A stretch of DNA of 63,301 nucleotides. It comes from Albidovulum sp. GTDB lineage: Bacteria > Pseudomonadota > Alphaproteobacteria > Rhodobacterales > Rhodobacteraceae. Made by a program: the position numbers and the translations under genes. Below are positions 28,956-36,979 of this stretch, in pieces. The first letter of the stretch is position 1. The number at the start of each line of letters is the position of its first letter. The notes under the pieces are model-generated. The model did not search any database. It was not told the DNA's origin and worked only from the letters and a program-made list of their open reading frames with translations. Location of the stretch: positions 1-63,301 of the forward strand of contig JAPPFL010000077.1 in assembly GCA_028823855.1 (NCBI GenBank). Direction: 5' to 3'.

Positions 28956-29798
28956 TCACGCCCTGCGGAAATCAATCAGCGCAATCGAAAATAAAACTAG
29001 TCCGGCGACGACCATGACAGCAATGCCGATTCGGGGGTCGAATTGGTTGTAGTCGATGAGCACGCCGCGCAGCGCGTCCACGGCATAGGTAAGCGGGTTG
29101 ATTTCAACGAGGGTGACCAGCCACTCGGGATAGGTGATGCGAGCCTGCGCCCGGGTCAGCGCCGGGTCGAGCGGAAAGATCGAGCTGGATGTGAAGTAGA
29201 GCGGCAGGATGACAGCGTTGGAAAAAACGCCGAACCCCTCGAAGCTGCGAATGCGGTTCGCGATTACCACGCCAAGCGAGGTCAGCGCGAAGGCCAGCAT
29301 GGCCATGAGGCCGAGAGCCTTGATGATATCGGACCAGGTCAGCGGCACGTCGGCGAAGCGAGCGAGGAGCAGTACCAGGCAGCCGTGAACCACAGCCACC
29401 GTTGCGCCGCCCAGTACCTTGCCGAGCAGCACCATGCCCCGCGACATTGGCGAGACCAGCACTTCGCGCAGGAATCCGAATTCGCGGTCCCAGATGACTG
29501 AGACCGCCGACTGAACCGACGTGTAAAGGATGTTGAGCACGACGACGGCGGGAAAGATGAACTGGAGGTAGGTGAACGGTACGACGAACGTTACCTCTCC
29601 GTAGACCTCTCCGCGAAAATAGGGATTGAGGCCGATGCCGAGGATGAGCACCCACAGAATCGGGCGGCTGATGCCCCCGACAAGCTGACCGCGGTCGCGG
29701 ATGGCGCGTTTAACCTCGCGCAGCCAGATACCGTAAAGACCGCCGAGCTGGATGAGGAGCGGCGATCGGCGCTCGGCCGCCCTGTCATCATTGGTCAT
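28956..29798 (-). CDS. ABC-2 type permease of PQQ-dehydrogenase operon (PedC-like)
   Basis: This 280-residue protein has six hydrophobic segments: RAIRDRGQLVGGISRPILWVLILGIGLNPYF leads in, then FVVPFTYLQFIFPAVVVLNILYTSVQSAVSVIWDREFGFLREVLVSPMSRGMVLLGKVLGG, a signature of ABC-2 exporters. It matches the permease encoded beside PQQ-dependent alcohol dehydrogenases (PedC type). It overlaps the ATPase gene by 4 bases (ATGA). The exported or inserted substrate is not known for this family. Confidence 0.88.
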   Translation of the reverse strand: MTNDDRAAERRSPLLIQLGGLYGIWLREVKRAIRDRGQLVGGISRPILWVLILGIGLNPYFRGEVYGEVTFVVPFTYLQFIFPAVVVLNILYTSVQSAVSVIWDREFGFLREVLVSPMSRGMVLLGKVLGGATVAVVHGCLVLLLARFADVPLTWSDIIKALGLMAMLAFALTSLGVVIANRIRSFEGFGVFSNAVILPLYFTSSSIFPLDPALTRAQARITYPEWLVTLVEINPLTYAVDALRGVLIDYNQFDPRIGIAVMVVAGLVLFSIALIDFRRA

Positions 29799-30793
29799 CT
29801 CGTGTGTTCTCCTCCGCGTCTGCCGAAGGCGAGAGTGCGTTCGCGGGGACCGGCGGCTTGATCGCGAAGCTCGCGGCCAGTCAGGGACAAAAACACGGCT
29901 TCTAGGCTCGGCGTGTCGATCGAAAGCGAGCGGAGGCGAGTGCCGTATTCGGCGAGTACGGCTTCGACTAAAGAGTCGCTCGAAGACAGCAGGATGCTTT
30001 CTCCCTCTTCCCCCTCCAGATGGTCCGCGTAGCGATTCAAAATCTCTTGACGGTGGTCGTCGCTCTTGGGAACGACGCGAAGCACCTGTCGGCAGTGATC
30101 CCGCTTCAGCGCGTCGGGCGTGTCAAGAGCCAGTAGCTTGCCCTGGTCGACGACACAGACCCGGTCGCATCCCTCGACTTCATCAATGTAGTGGGTAGTC
30201 ACCAGCACGGTGATCTTCCGCTCACTGCGCAGGGTGCGGACGTAGGACCAGATGCGTTCGCGGCTCTGGGCATCGAGCCCGGCTGTGGGTTCGTCGAACA
30301 AAATGATCTCGGAATCGTGAATCAGGGCGCGTGCGATTTCCAGTCGGCGTTTCATGCCGGAAGACAGCGTTCGGGCCGGCTTGTCGGACAAGTCGGTCAG
30401 TTCAACCAGTTCCAGCATTTTCTCAATGCGCTGTCGCCTGAGCGCTCTCGGCACTCCGAATACCAGCCCGTGCAATTCAAGATTTTCGCGAACCGTCAGC
30501 CGGTCGTCGAGACTGGGCTCCTGAAAGACGATGCCGAGACGTCGGCGGGCAGCCAGCGACTGCCTAACGACGTCGAACCCGCCGACGAGCGCCGTGCCGC
30601 TGTCGGGGCGAAGGATCGTGCAGAGTATGTGCAGAAGGGTCGTCTTGCCGGCGCCATTGGGACCTAGGAGCGCGAAGAACTCTCTGTCGCGGACATCGAA
30701 GCTGATTCCGTCGAGCGCCAGCGTGCGCCCGTAGCGTTTAGACAAGTTATCTATGCTGACGGCAGGCCCGGAGTTCGGCGTGCTCGGCATCAA
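29795..30793 (-). CDS. ABC exporter ATP-binding protein of PQQ-dehydrogenase operon (PedA-like)
   Basis: The protein has 332 residues. Walker A is GPNGAGKTT, the signature is LSSGMKRRLEIARALIHDSEIILFDEPTAGLDAQSRERIW, and the switch region is VLVTTHYIDEVEGCDRVCVVD. A C-terminal domain of about 100 residues is usual for ABC-2 exporter ATPases. It pairs with the PedC-like permease, whose start overlaps its stop. Its own start overlaps the stop of the upstream binding-protein gene (4 bases). Confidence 0.9.
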   Translation of the reverse strand: MMPSTPNSGPAVSIDNLSKRYGRTLALDGISFDVRDREFFALLGPNGAGKTTLLHILCTILRPDSGTALVGGFDVVRQSLAARRRLGIVFQEPSLDDRLTVRENLELHGLVFGVPRALRRQRIEKMLELVELTDLSDKPARTLSSGMKRRLEIARALIHDSEIILFDEPTAGLDAQSRERIWSYVRTLRSERKITVLVTTHYIDEVEGCDRVCVVDQGKLLALDTPDALKRDHCRQVLRVVPKSDDHRQEILNRYADHLEGEEGESILLSSSDSLVEAVLAEYGTRLRSLSIDTPSLEAVFLSLTGRELRDQAAGPRERTLAFGRRGGEHTR

Positions 30794-31656
30794 GGAGCGG
30801 CCCTCGCCGGGAACTCGTATTCATCGAGAATATCGGCGATCGTTCCGTCCGCTCTCAGAGCAGCGATCGCTTCGTCTATGGCCGCGCGCAGGAAAGTCTC
30901 GTTCGAGAGAAGTATTGCTCCAACGCCAAGGACAATCGGAGGCAGCGGTGCGGGGTCGATCACATTCAGGCCGTCATAGACGGGATCCTCGCGCTGCTTG
31001 ATCCAAAAGTTCGGTGCCCAGACGAGAGCGACATCGACCTTGCCTTCAAGAAGTGACTGAAGTGCGAGGTCGCTGGTGCCCATAGGGTATGTCACCCATC
31101 GGTCGTCCGCAGGCAACGCCGAGAGGTAGGAAACCAGTCGCAGGTGAGCGGAAGTTCCCATCGTAGCGCCGATCGGACGCGAAGGCGCGAGGTCTGCGAG
31201 CGCTTGAATGCCGAGGTCGGCGGCAACAAAGACGTACTCCGCATCGTAGTACGGCCGGGTAACGGTGATCCAGTCGGGATAACCTTGAGGAATCAGTTTG
31301 AAGCCCATGTGAATGTCGCAGTGCTCGAGCATAACCGCGTAGACTTTGGTGATGTCGTCAAAAATTATATTGCTTTCGACTACGTATCGCTGCGGCTCGA
31401 GCAGCAGGCCCAGCGCAATGGCGTCGGCGATCGCGCTAGCCACCTCCCAGTCGGGGTCGCGCCGGTCCACGCAGTAGCGAAGCTGCGACTCGTCCATCCG
31501 CCGGCCGTAGGTCCACTGGTTTTCGGCATAAGGCCGGTCGTAAAATTCCGGCTCCTGAGCCGGAACAGTCACAGGCGGCGATACGGACACCATTACGAAC
31601 AGCGCCAGCGCCGGCGTCGAACCGGCTAGCCGCGGCAACTCTAGAAATGCGGGCAA
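30790..31656 (-). CDS. MoxJ/XoxJ-like periplasmic binding protein associated with PQQ dehydrogenase
   Basis: The 288-residue protein has an N-terminal hydrophobic segment (TPALALFVMVSVSPPVTVPAQE) and reads RYCVDRRDPDWEVASAIADAIALGLLL, then the mid-domain HMGFKLIPQGYPDWITVTRPYYDAEYVFVAADLGIQALADL and VDVALVWAPNFWIKQREDPVYDGL. This is a quinoprotein-dehydrogenase-associated binding-protein family. MoxJ-type proteins are required for maturation or activation of methanol dehydrogenases. It lies 81 bases after the dehydrogenase stop, with a strong hairpin between them, and overlaps the exporter ATPase. Confidence 0.86.
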   Translation of the reverse strand: MPAFLELPRLAGSTPALALFVMVSVSPPVTVPAQEPEFYDRPYAENQWTYGRRMDESQLRYCVDRRDPDWEVASAIADAIALGLLLEPQRYVVESNIIFDDITKVYAVMLEHCDIHMGFKLIPQGYPDWITVTRPYYDAEYVFVAADLGIQALADLAPSRPIGATMGTSAHLRLVSYLSALPADDRWVTYPMGTSDLALQSLLEGKVDVALVWAPNFWIKQREDPVYDGLNVIDPAPLPPIVLGVGAILLSNETFLRAAIDEAIAALRADGTIADILDEYEFPARAAP

Positions 31657-31678
31657 GATCAGACCTTATTATGGCGGC

Positions 31679-31707
31679 GGGCGGACTTGAAACCTCCAAG
31701 TCCGCCC
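31679..31707 (-). promoter_or_regulatory. Intergenic RNA hairpin after the PQQ dehydrogenase gene
   Basis: GGGCGGACTTG and CAAGTCCGCCC form a perfect 11-base stem with a 7-base loop, between the dehydrogenase stop (31738) and the binding-protein start (31656). No T-run follows on the minus strand. It is better read as a transcript-stabilising or partial-termination hairpin that would raise dehydrogenase mRNA over the downstream genes than as a full terminator. Confidence 0.7.
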
Positions 31708-31737
31708 GAACCGAGATTAAGAAATGCGCTTAGCCGA

Positions 31738-33486
31738 CTAGTCGGGCAAAGCGAAGACGTAGACCGTAATCGGGTCGTTCGCTGGCAATTTCACTTCCGG
31801 CGTTATCTGTCTCAGGCGGCCTAGGCCGGAGGCGAAGTTCGCGGTGATCGCGACGTACTGCTTGCCGTCAACCATATAGGAGACGGGGAAGGATTCGAGC
31901 GAATTGCTCAGCTTCCCGCTTGACCACAGTATTTCGCCGGTTTCGTCGTCGAACGCCAGGAATTTTCGATCGAGGCTGCCAACAAACACAACGCCGCCTG
32001 CGGTCGGCAGGGTCGAGCTGGTGACCGGAGGACGCTGGCGGTACGACCACATGGTCGACTGGTCGCTCAGCTTGACGGCATCGACGCGGCCGACGTTTCC
32101 GTCGCTGTCGGGCACCGGCACGCGTGCGAAGGTCGCCCGGCCCCCGCCGGTATAGACTTCGCCCGGGTCAAGCGGGTTCGGCGTGGTGTTCGAGCAGAAC
32201 TCGACGAGAGGCAGATAGAGCGCCCCGGTCCGAGGGCTGTAGGCCGTGGCCTGCCACGACTTCCCTCCCGGGTCGGCGGGGCAGTTGAACGTGGTCTCGC
32301 CAATACGCGGAATCACTTCCGGATTGATTTCCTTCTTACCGGTCTCCGGGTCGATCGAAAGTACCACGTTCTGCGGCACCGTCTCGACACCCCACAGCCA
32401 TTCGCCGGTAACCCGGTCGATGGCCTCGATGATGCCGATCTTTCCTGCCGTCACCACCGTCTTGCGCTCCTGACCATTGACCGGGAGGTCTATGAGTATC
32501 CGCTCAAAGGCATAGTCGAGGTCGAGAGAGTCGCTCGGAAGGTGCTGGAAGTACCACTTCAACTCGCCGGTGGTCACGTCAATGGCGAGAGTAGAGTTGG
32601 TGTACAGCGCGTCGTTTGTGACGTTCGGGTCCGCGCTCACGGGCAGCAGCCCGTTCATCTCGGATATCCACGGATAGGGCTGACCGACGCCCGCAAAAAT
32701 TAGATTCTGCTCGGGATCGTATGACGCCGCCAGCCAGACCGAGGCGCCGTGCCGGCTTTCTAGCGGTATGCCGTTCCAGCTGTTACCCTCGGGCGAATCG
32801 CCTCGGGCAATGGTATTGACCCGCCAGATTTCCGCGCCCGTGTCCGCGTCGTGACCGGTGATAAAGCACCCGCCGGGCTGTCCGCGGCCGCACCCGGTCA
32901 TACCCTGGACGACGACGCCGTTGGCCACGAGCGGTCCAGCGGAAAAGCTGTAGCCAAAATTGTGGTTGGCGACTTGCTTATCCCAAATCAGCTGGCCGGT
33001 TTTTGTGTCGATCGCAATCAGATGAGCGTCTCGGGTCGCAACAATCAGTTTATCTTCGTAGATCGCCTTGTTGCGTTCGCCCCTGGCTCTCACGCCATCC
33101 GGAAGCTCGTATTCATACTCCCAGATCAGGTCGCCGGTCGCTGCATTGAGCGCCTGGATCACATGGTCGGCGTTCTGGACAAACATGACTCCGTCATGAA
33201 CCAGCGGCGTCTGCTGGGTCCGACCCGGCGTCATGGCCCAAGCCCACGCCAACTTGAGGTCGCCAACGTTCGACTTGTTGATCTGGTCGAGCGGGCTGTA
33301 TCCCCAACCGTCGTATGTACGCCGCCACATCAACCAGTCGCCATCGGGCGGGTTAAGCAACATCTCGTCGGTGACCGGCGAAATGTTATCAATCGGGTTC
33401 TCTTGCGCGACCAGTGCAGTCGCTAGCAGTCCCGCCGCTACCGAGGTCGCTGCAAAAAGAGATTTCCGCACTAAATTTTTGTACAT
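31738..33486 (-). CDS. PQQ-dependent methanol/ethanol-family dehydrogenase (quinoprotein), periplasmic
   Basis: The ATG at 33486 (MYKNLVRKSLF, ribosome site GGGAGGAGG) gives 582 residues with a signal peptide to about residue 28. It is an eight-bladed propeller with tryptophan-docking repeats (ALNAATGDLIWEYE, AIDTKTGQLIWDK, AFDDETGEILWSS). The catalytic aspartate region reads LPSDSLDLDYAFER (Asp322 with Asp324), the D-x-D arrangement of lanthanide-dependent enzymes. The usual glutamate and asparagine metal ligands are not evident: the two regions read GMTGCGRGQPGGC and GVGQPYPW. The vicinal cysteine pair of MxaF is absent. It oxidises a primary alcohol or similar substrate and should pass electrons to a cytochrome c. 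Confidence 0.9.
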   Translation of the reverse strand: MYKNLVRKSLFAATSVAAGLLATALVAQENPIDNISPVTDEMLLNPPDGDWLMWRRTYDGWGYSPLDQINKSNVGDLKLAWAWAMTPGRTQQTPLVHDGVMFVQNADHVIQALNAATGDLIWEYEYELPDGVRARGERNKAIYEDKLIVATRDAHLIAIDTKTGQLIWDKQVANHNFGYSFSAGPLVANGVVVQGMTGCGRGQPGGCFITGHDADTGAEIWRVNTIARGDSPEGNSWNGIPLESRHGASVWLAASYDPEQNLIFAGVGQPYPWISEMNGLLPVSADPNVTNDALYTNSTLAIDVTTGELKWYFQHLPSDSLDLDYAFERILIDLPVNGQERKTVVTAGKIGIIEAIDRVTGEWLWGVETVPQNVVLSIDPETGKKEINPEVIPRIGETTFNCPADPGGKSWQATAYSPRTGALYLPLVEFCSNTTPNPLDPGEVYTGGGRATFARVPVPDSDGNVGRVDAVKLSDQSTMWSYRQRPPVTSSTLPTAGGVVFVGSLDRKFLAFDDETGEILWSSGKLSNSLESFPVSYMVDGKQYVAITANFASGLGRLRQITPEVKLPANDPITVYVFALPD

Positions 33487-34835
33487 CGGGCCTCCTCCCT
33501 TCAAAGTATAAATCGATATCCTGAGGTTGGCCAAGAGAGCCAGATTTTCCGTATTAAGGGGGTTGCACAAACTTATCGTCTCGAGACCCACCTCCGGTTG
33601 ATTGGAACATAGCCGAAATTGAATCGGATGTCAAAGCTTGATTTACCCGTGAGGTGCTGTTTAAAGTTCTTGAGCCGAATTGCGCAGTGGTTTGCAGTCT
33701 ATCGCAATGCGCCGCGAGCAAGACCGCAAATCAGAGAAGTGCATAAATAAATCTGGAGACCCAGAGTACGTCCCAAAGCCGCGCATTGGCCAATTTCGAC
33801 CAGCCGCCGGGTGATCTGGCATCGCTCGGAGTTCCCGATGCAAAGCTGCAAGTGCTGCTAGAGGCGCGAGTGATTCTTGGCGCCTCGCCGTGGCAATCTA
33901 CGGCACCGGGATTCCGGTGCGATAGCAAGAGGCTGAGGACCGCGCGGACAAGCGGGAGGACGGTTCGGCGAAGCCCCGCGAAGTCTTGGCAGATCCGTTC
34001 TTCAATCTTGGCTTGATGGACAAAAACCGTAAACGCGGAGCGTTCTCGCCAGTTTCTGGCCTGTGCCGGTGTAGTCTTTGCGGTAAACGAGCGTCTACGC
34101 GACAACCTGTGGTCCGACGCAAGAATGCGAATGGCCAGTTCTTGGCTGCGGAACGTTAGCTCATAGCCATCGGGCATCGAGCGATGAGTGGAGTTGCCGG
34201 AAACATGTTCGAAGAGTTTGTCGATTGGGCGGCTACGACGTCGACGAGTTGCTTGGCGATGCAGCGCCCATTGCCTCGCGTTCCCCGGTAGGGTTGATCG
34301 AATTGAATGACGTCGACGTTGGACGGAACAATGTAGTTGTGGTCATCGTAGGTGTTCTTCTACGCAAAGTAGCGGCCGAACCGGTTTCCTCTGGTAGGCG
34401 CCAAATCGATCTTTATCAAGCATGGAAACGCATCCTTTCGGGCCGGCTAAGCCACTAAGTTGGCAACCGTGTCGAAGTCGGAGAGCAGTGCATTCGGATT
34501 ACGTCGCCTAGTACATGCGCATATTCCTTGTCGCGATCAAGCTAGCCGATTCGAAACAACCCGAGAGAGCCTGCCGGCGGTCCCGTCGACAAGCGTTGGA
34601 CGCCTAGTGCGGCAGGTCGGGTCAACTACGGGCGAAGAGTTCGGCCAAGCTGAACGGACACCCTGTTGCGGGTTTCCGAGTTTCTCCAGATCCATGTCCT
34701 CGCGAACTCGGCAAGCGTTTTCGCACCGAACCGGAGCCTCTGGCGGGATGCATATGATGGACCGCAGGAGCGGTCGCCATCGCCTCCACGGTCGAGATCG
34801 CGACCGAGACCGCGACGTAGGCGATCACCGGCAAT
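33487..34835. other. Long region without a recognisable gene
   Basis: About 1.35 kb between the PQQ dehydrogenase and the toxin gene contain only open frames with no family signature on either strand. A purine-rich stretch at 34785-34830 encodes only repeats of Asp/Arg in one frame. The first 100 bases hold the promoter and leader of the dehydrogenase. The rest looks like decayed DNA. Confidence 0.45.
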
Positions 34836-35378
34836 CTACTCTGCGCGGCTGCTTTTAAATCCTGTGGGTAATAAGTCTTCGTCCTCGAAAACGCACCAAC
34901 TTCGGCTTCGTAAATGCGATTGTTTCCCCGCCTGCCAATCCTGCCTTGAAGCCGTCATCAATGTGGCCCAATCGTCGGGCGGATTTCCTTGCGCAAGCAT
35001 TCTGGTGAAAACCGCGTAAGGATCGGTTCTGCTCCCTGAGGATCGCAGCGTGGATTGGTCTTTGACCCAAGCGTAGACGATCATCTTCGCCCGGGCATCA
35101 TAGCGGAAGTACAATCGGAACCGCCTGGCGATCTTGGCGCATCGCCTCTGGCGGTCGCGCGTGCCGAGAGCGCTTCCCTGAAGGCGCTCTTTCCGGGACG
35201 GGTCCTGCGGGACGGTCTCACGCATCTGTCGGCTCAATGCATGGAACAACTGGACGCTAGCAGTGGATGCGAAACCCGCGGGACCGCGTCGTCGTGCGCG
35301 TTCGACTGTTTGGTGGAGCTTGCGTAGCTGGTCGATGACGCAATTTCGGAACGGCAGCGTCCATCCGCAGTGCTGCAT
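34836..35378 (-). CDS. Type II toxin, YhaV family (RelE/ParE superfamily mRNA interferase)
   Basis: The 180-residue protein reads CGWTLPFRNCVIDQLRKLHQTVERARRRGPAGFASTASVQLFHALSRQMRETVPQDPSRKERLQGSALG, then RRFRLYFRYDARAKMIVYAWVKDQSTLRSSGSRTDPYAVFTRMLAQGNPPDDWATLM. RLFFRY and VYAWVND-type motifs and the GNPPDDW end are hallmarks of YhaV toxins. An unrelated tail of about 28 residues follows. The ATG overlaps the TGA of the antitoxin remnant (TGATG). YhaV cleaves mRNA on the ribosome. Its antitoxin is broken here, so it should be inactive or tolerated in some way. Confidence 0.83.
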   Translation of the reverse strand: MQHCGWTLPFRNCVIDQLRKLHQTVERARRRGPAGFASTASVQLFHALSRQMRETVPQDPSRKERLQGSALGTRDRQRRCAKIARRFRLYFRYDARAKMIVYAWVKDQSTLRSSGSRTDPYAVFTRMLAQGNPPDDWATLMTASRQDWQAGKQSHLRSRSWCVFEDEDLLPTGFKSSRAE

Positions 35379-35712
35379 CAGAGGTCGACATCGTCTGCGA
35401 TGTCTTCGTTCGGTCCCGCTTTGCGCCGCGCATGTTCAAGCATGGATTGCGCCTAATAGACCGGGATCGCCTGGACACGCTGGCCGGCCTGGATATCGCC
35501 GGTAATTGGATCCAGAAACGCACCGATGGCCCGATCTTTGCGCTCGCCGTTGACACGGCTGACGACGGCATTTCCGTCCTCGTAGAGTTCGAATGCCATC
35601 CTGGCACCAGCACCTTTCCCCAATGCCAGACGGATCGACTTGGGCAGAGCGATCTCGGCTTATGCGGTAACTGTGGCTACTTCGGCGATGATCGGCGCAA
35701 TTAGCGCTTCAT
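35378..35712 (-). pseudogene. PrlF/AbrB-family antitoxin, broken by a nonsense codon
   Basis: The frame reads LIAPIIAEVATVTA-stop-AEIALPKSIRLALGKGAGARMAFELYEDGNAVVSRVNGERKDRAIGAFLDPITGDIQAG. AbrB/PrlF antitoxins have ATVTAKGQITLPKxVR at this point, so the TAA stands where lysine (AAA or AAG) is expected. A second frame break follows before the tail LEHARRKAGPNEDIADDVDL. No in-frame ATG starts it; the ATG at 35712 is shifted by one base. The gene should not make a working antitoxin, although a short internal start near ALPKSIR cannot be excluded. Confidence 0.75.
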
Positions 35713-35741
35713 TTGCTTTAAAAGGGCTTAAAGATATTCCC

Positions 35742-36425
35742 TTACCTTTTCAACGTCACATGGAACTTTCCAGCTTTTCCTGCCGAGCGAGATTTGCGAC
35801 GAAGATTTTCGACCGGCCCTGTCGCCGCGCATGCGCAACTGAATTGACGCCGAATACCCGCTTCGGGTGAGCGCGGCATCCTCCACCGGATGAGCCAGCA
35901 TGCGCTCGCGGTCCGCATTCGCTGTCGCCGACGCATTCTAGGCAACCGCGAAGTCGGCGGACAGTTCCCTGATTCTCCCGCGCCGGGCCTCGTCCGCCGC
36001 GTTCGGGAATTCGTCGGCAAGCCGGTTGCGCTCGGTTTCGGCCTCCTCCATGGTGCGCAGCGCATCGTTCCACTCCTTTTCCAGCGTTGCGGCGACGAGG
36101 CGGTTGCCCGGGTCGACCTCCCGGTGGCGCCTGCCGGCCAGGTCGGCGCGGCAGCGCAGCGCTGCGAGTGCTTACGGTTTGCTCTGGTGAAGTCCGCCCC
36201 GACCTGTTCCTCCACCGACAGGGCCGGATCGATGTTGTTCCGATTGACGGTGCCGACGACGAACTCGGCCACGGCCGAGTCAATCCGCTCTCCCCGCACC
36301 GTCTGGCAGGACTTCCCGGCCCAGGAGACCTCGCCGCCGGCGCAGTAGCAGTGCCGCACGTTCGCCCGCTTCGGATCCGTCGATCCGCCGTATTTGAAAA
36401 GCATCCGGCTGTCGCGGCGCACGCG
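35742..36425 (-). pseudogene. Large serine recombinase, C-terminal remnant
   Basis: Across frames one reads MLFKYGGSTDPKRANVRHCYCAGGE, then GKSCQTVRGERIDSAVAEFVVGTVNRNNIDPALSVEEQVGADF, WNDALR-like coiled-coil sequence with RNRLADE, GRIRELSADF, and an end IQLRMRGDRAGRKSSSQISLGRKSW. This is the recombinase zinc-beta-ribbon region and the long coiled-coil C-terminal part of large serine recombinases. The catalytic resolvase domain is gone, replaced by an unrelated transposase N-terminus upstream. Confidence 0.68.
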
Positions 36426-36429
36426 CTTC

Positions 36430-36715
36430 GAGGCCGGTCCAGCCGCTCCCGCATTGCGGAGTCGGACGGCGCTCGCCGCACGCCGAACAGCGTGCGCAGG
36501 TTGCGCGCTTCCGCCGGGTCGCCGCCGCGGGCGGCGTCGTCGAAACGCAGCAGCGACGGATACTTCAGTAGAAAGACCGCCAGCCCGGACATCAAGCAAT
36601 CGGACGGCGGCAAGCCGCGCGAGCGCGTCGGATCCAAGATTTTCTCGAATTGGTCGCGAACGACATTCAGCAACCCCGGCATCGATAGATGCCGGGGCAT
36701 GACGTTATTTGACAT
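36430..36715 (-). pseudogene. Transposase N-terminal fragment (ISNCY/IS4-like type)
   Basis: From the start at 36715 the frame reads HLSMPGLLNVVRDQFEKILDPTRSRGLPPSDCLMSGLAVFLLKYPSLLRFDDAARGG, then EARNLRTLFGVRRAPSDSAMRERLD. RGL-L-DCLMS-LAVFxLK-PSLLQFD and APSDTxMRERLD are the N-terminal landmarks of a transposase type also seen in fragments at 7925-8260. The frame then runs into the serine-recombinase remnant, so the two elements were joined by insertion or deletion. The catalytic core is missing. Confidence 0.62.
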
Positions 36716-36979
36716 GGGCTTGCTCGAGCCTCGAATTGTTTTTTTGCATTCCGGCTCGAACGAACCGATTCGGCAATCCGGGCTCCGCGAATAAAAAATT
36801 TTCGATTATGAGAAACGCCTTGTATTGGAATGATGTTTACTTTAGCGGGAAATGCTGAGGAAATCTCATGCAAATAAGGCGCATCGCTCACAGAAAAAAT
36901 TCGCCCTGCTAGTGCCACAGGATTGTTGCATGCGGCATTCCTTGTACAAATAAAGACACAAACGAATAGGAGACTACAG

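Noticed and set aside
34785-34830. Arg/Asp repeat protein
   Set aside because: It is a short purine-rich tract (repeats of gaccga-like units) that is open in several frames; no start or family supports a gene.
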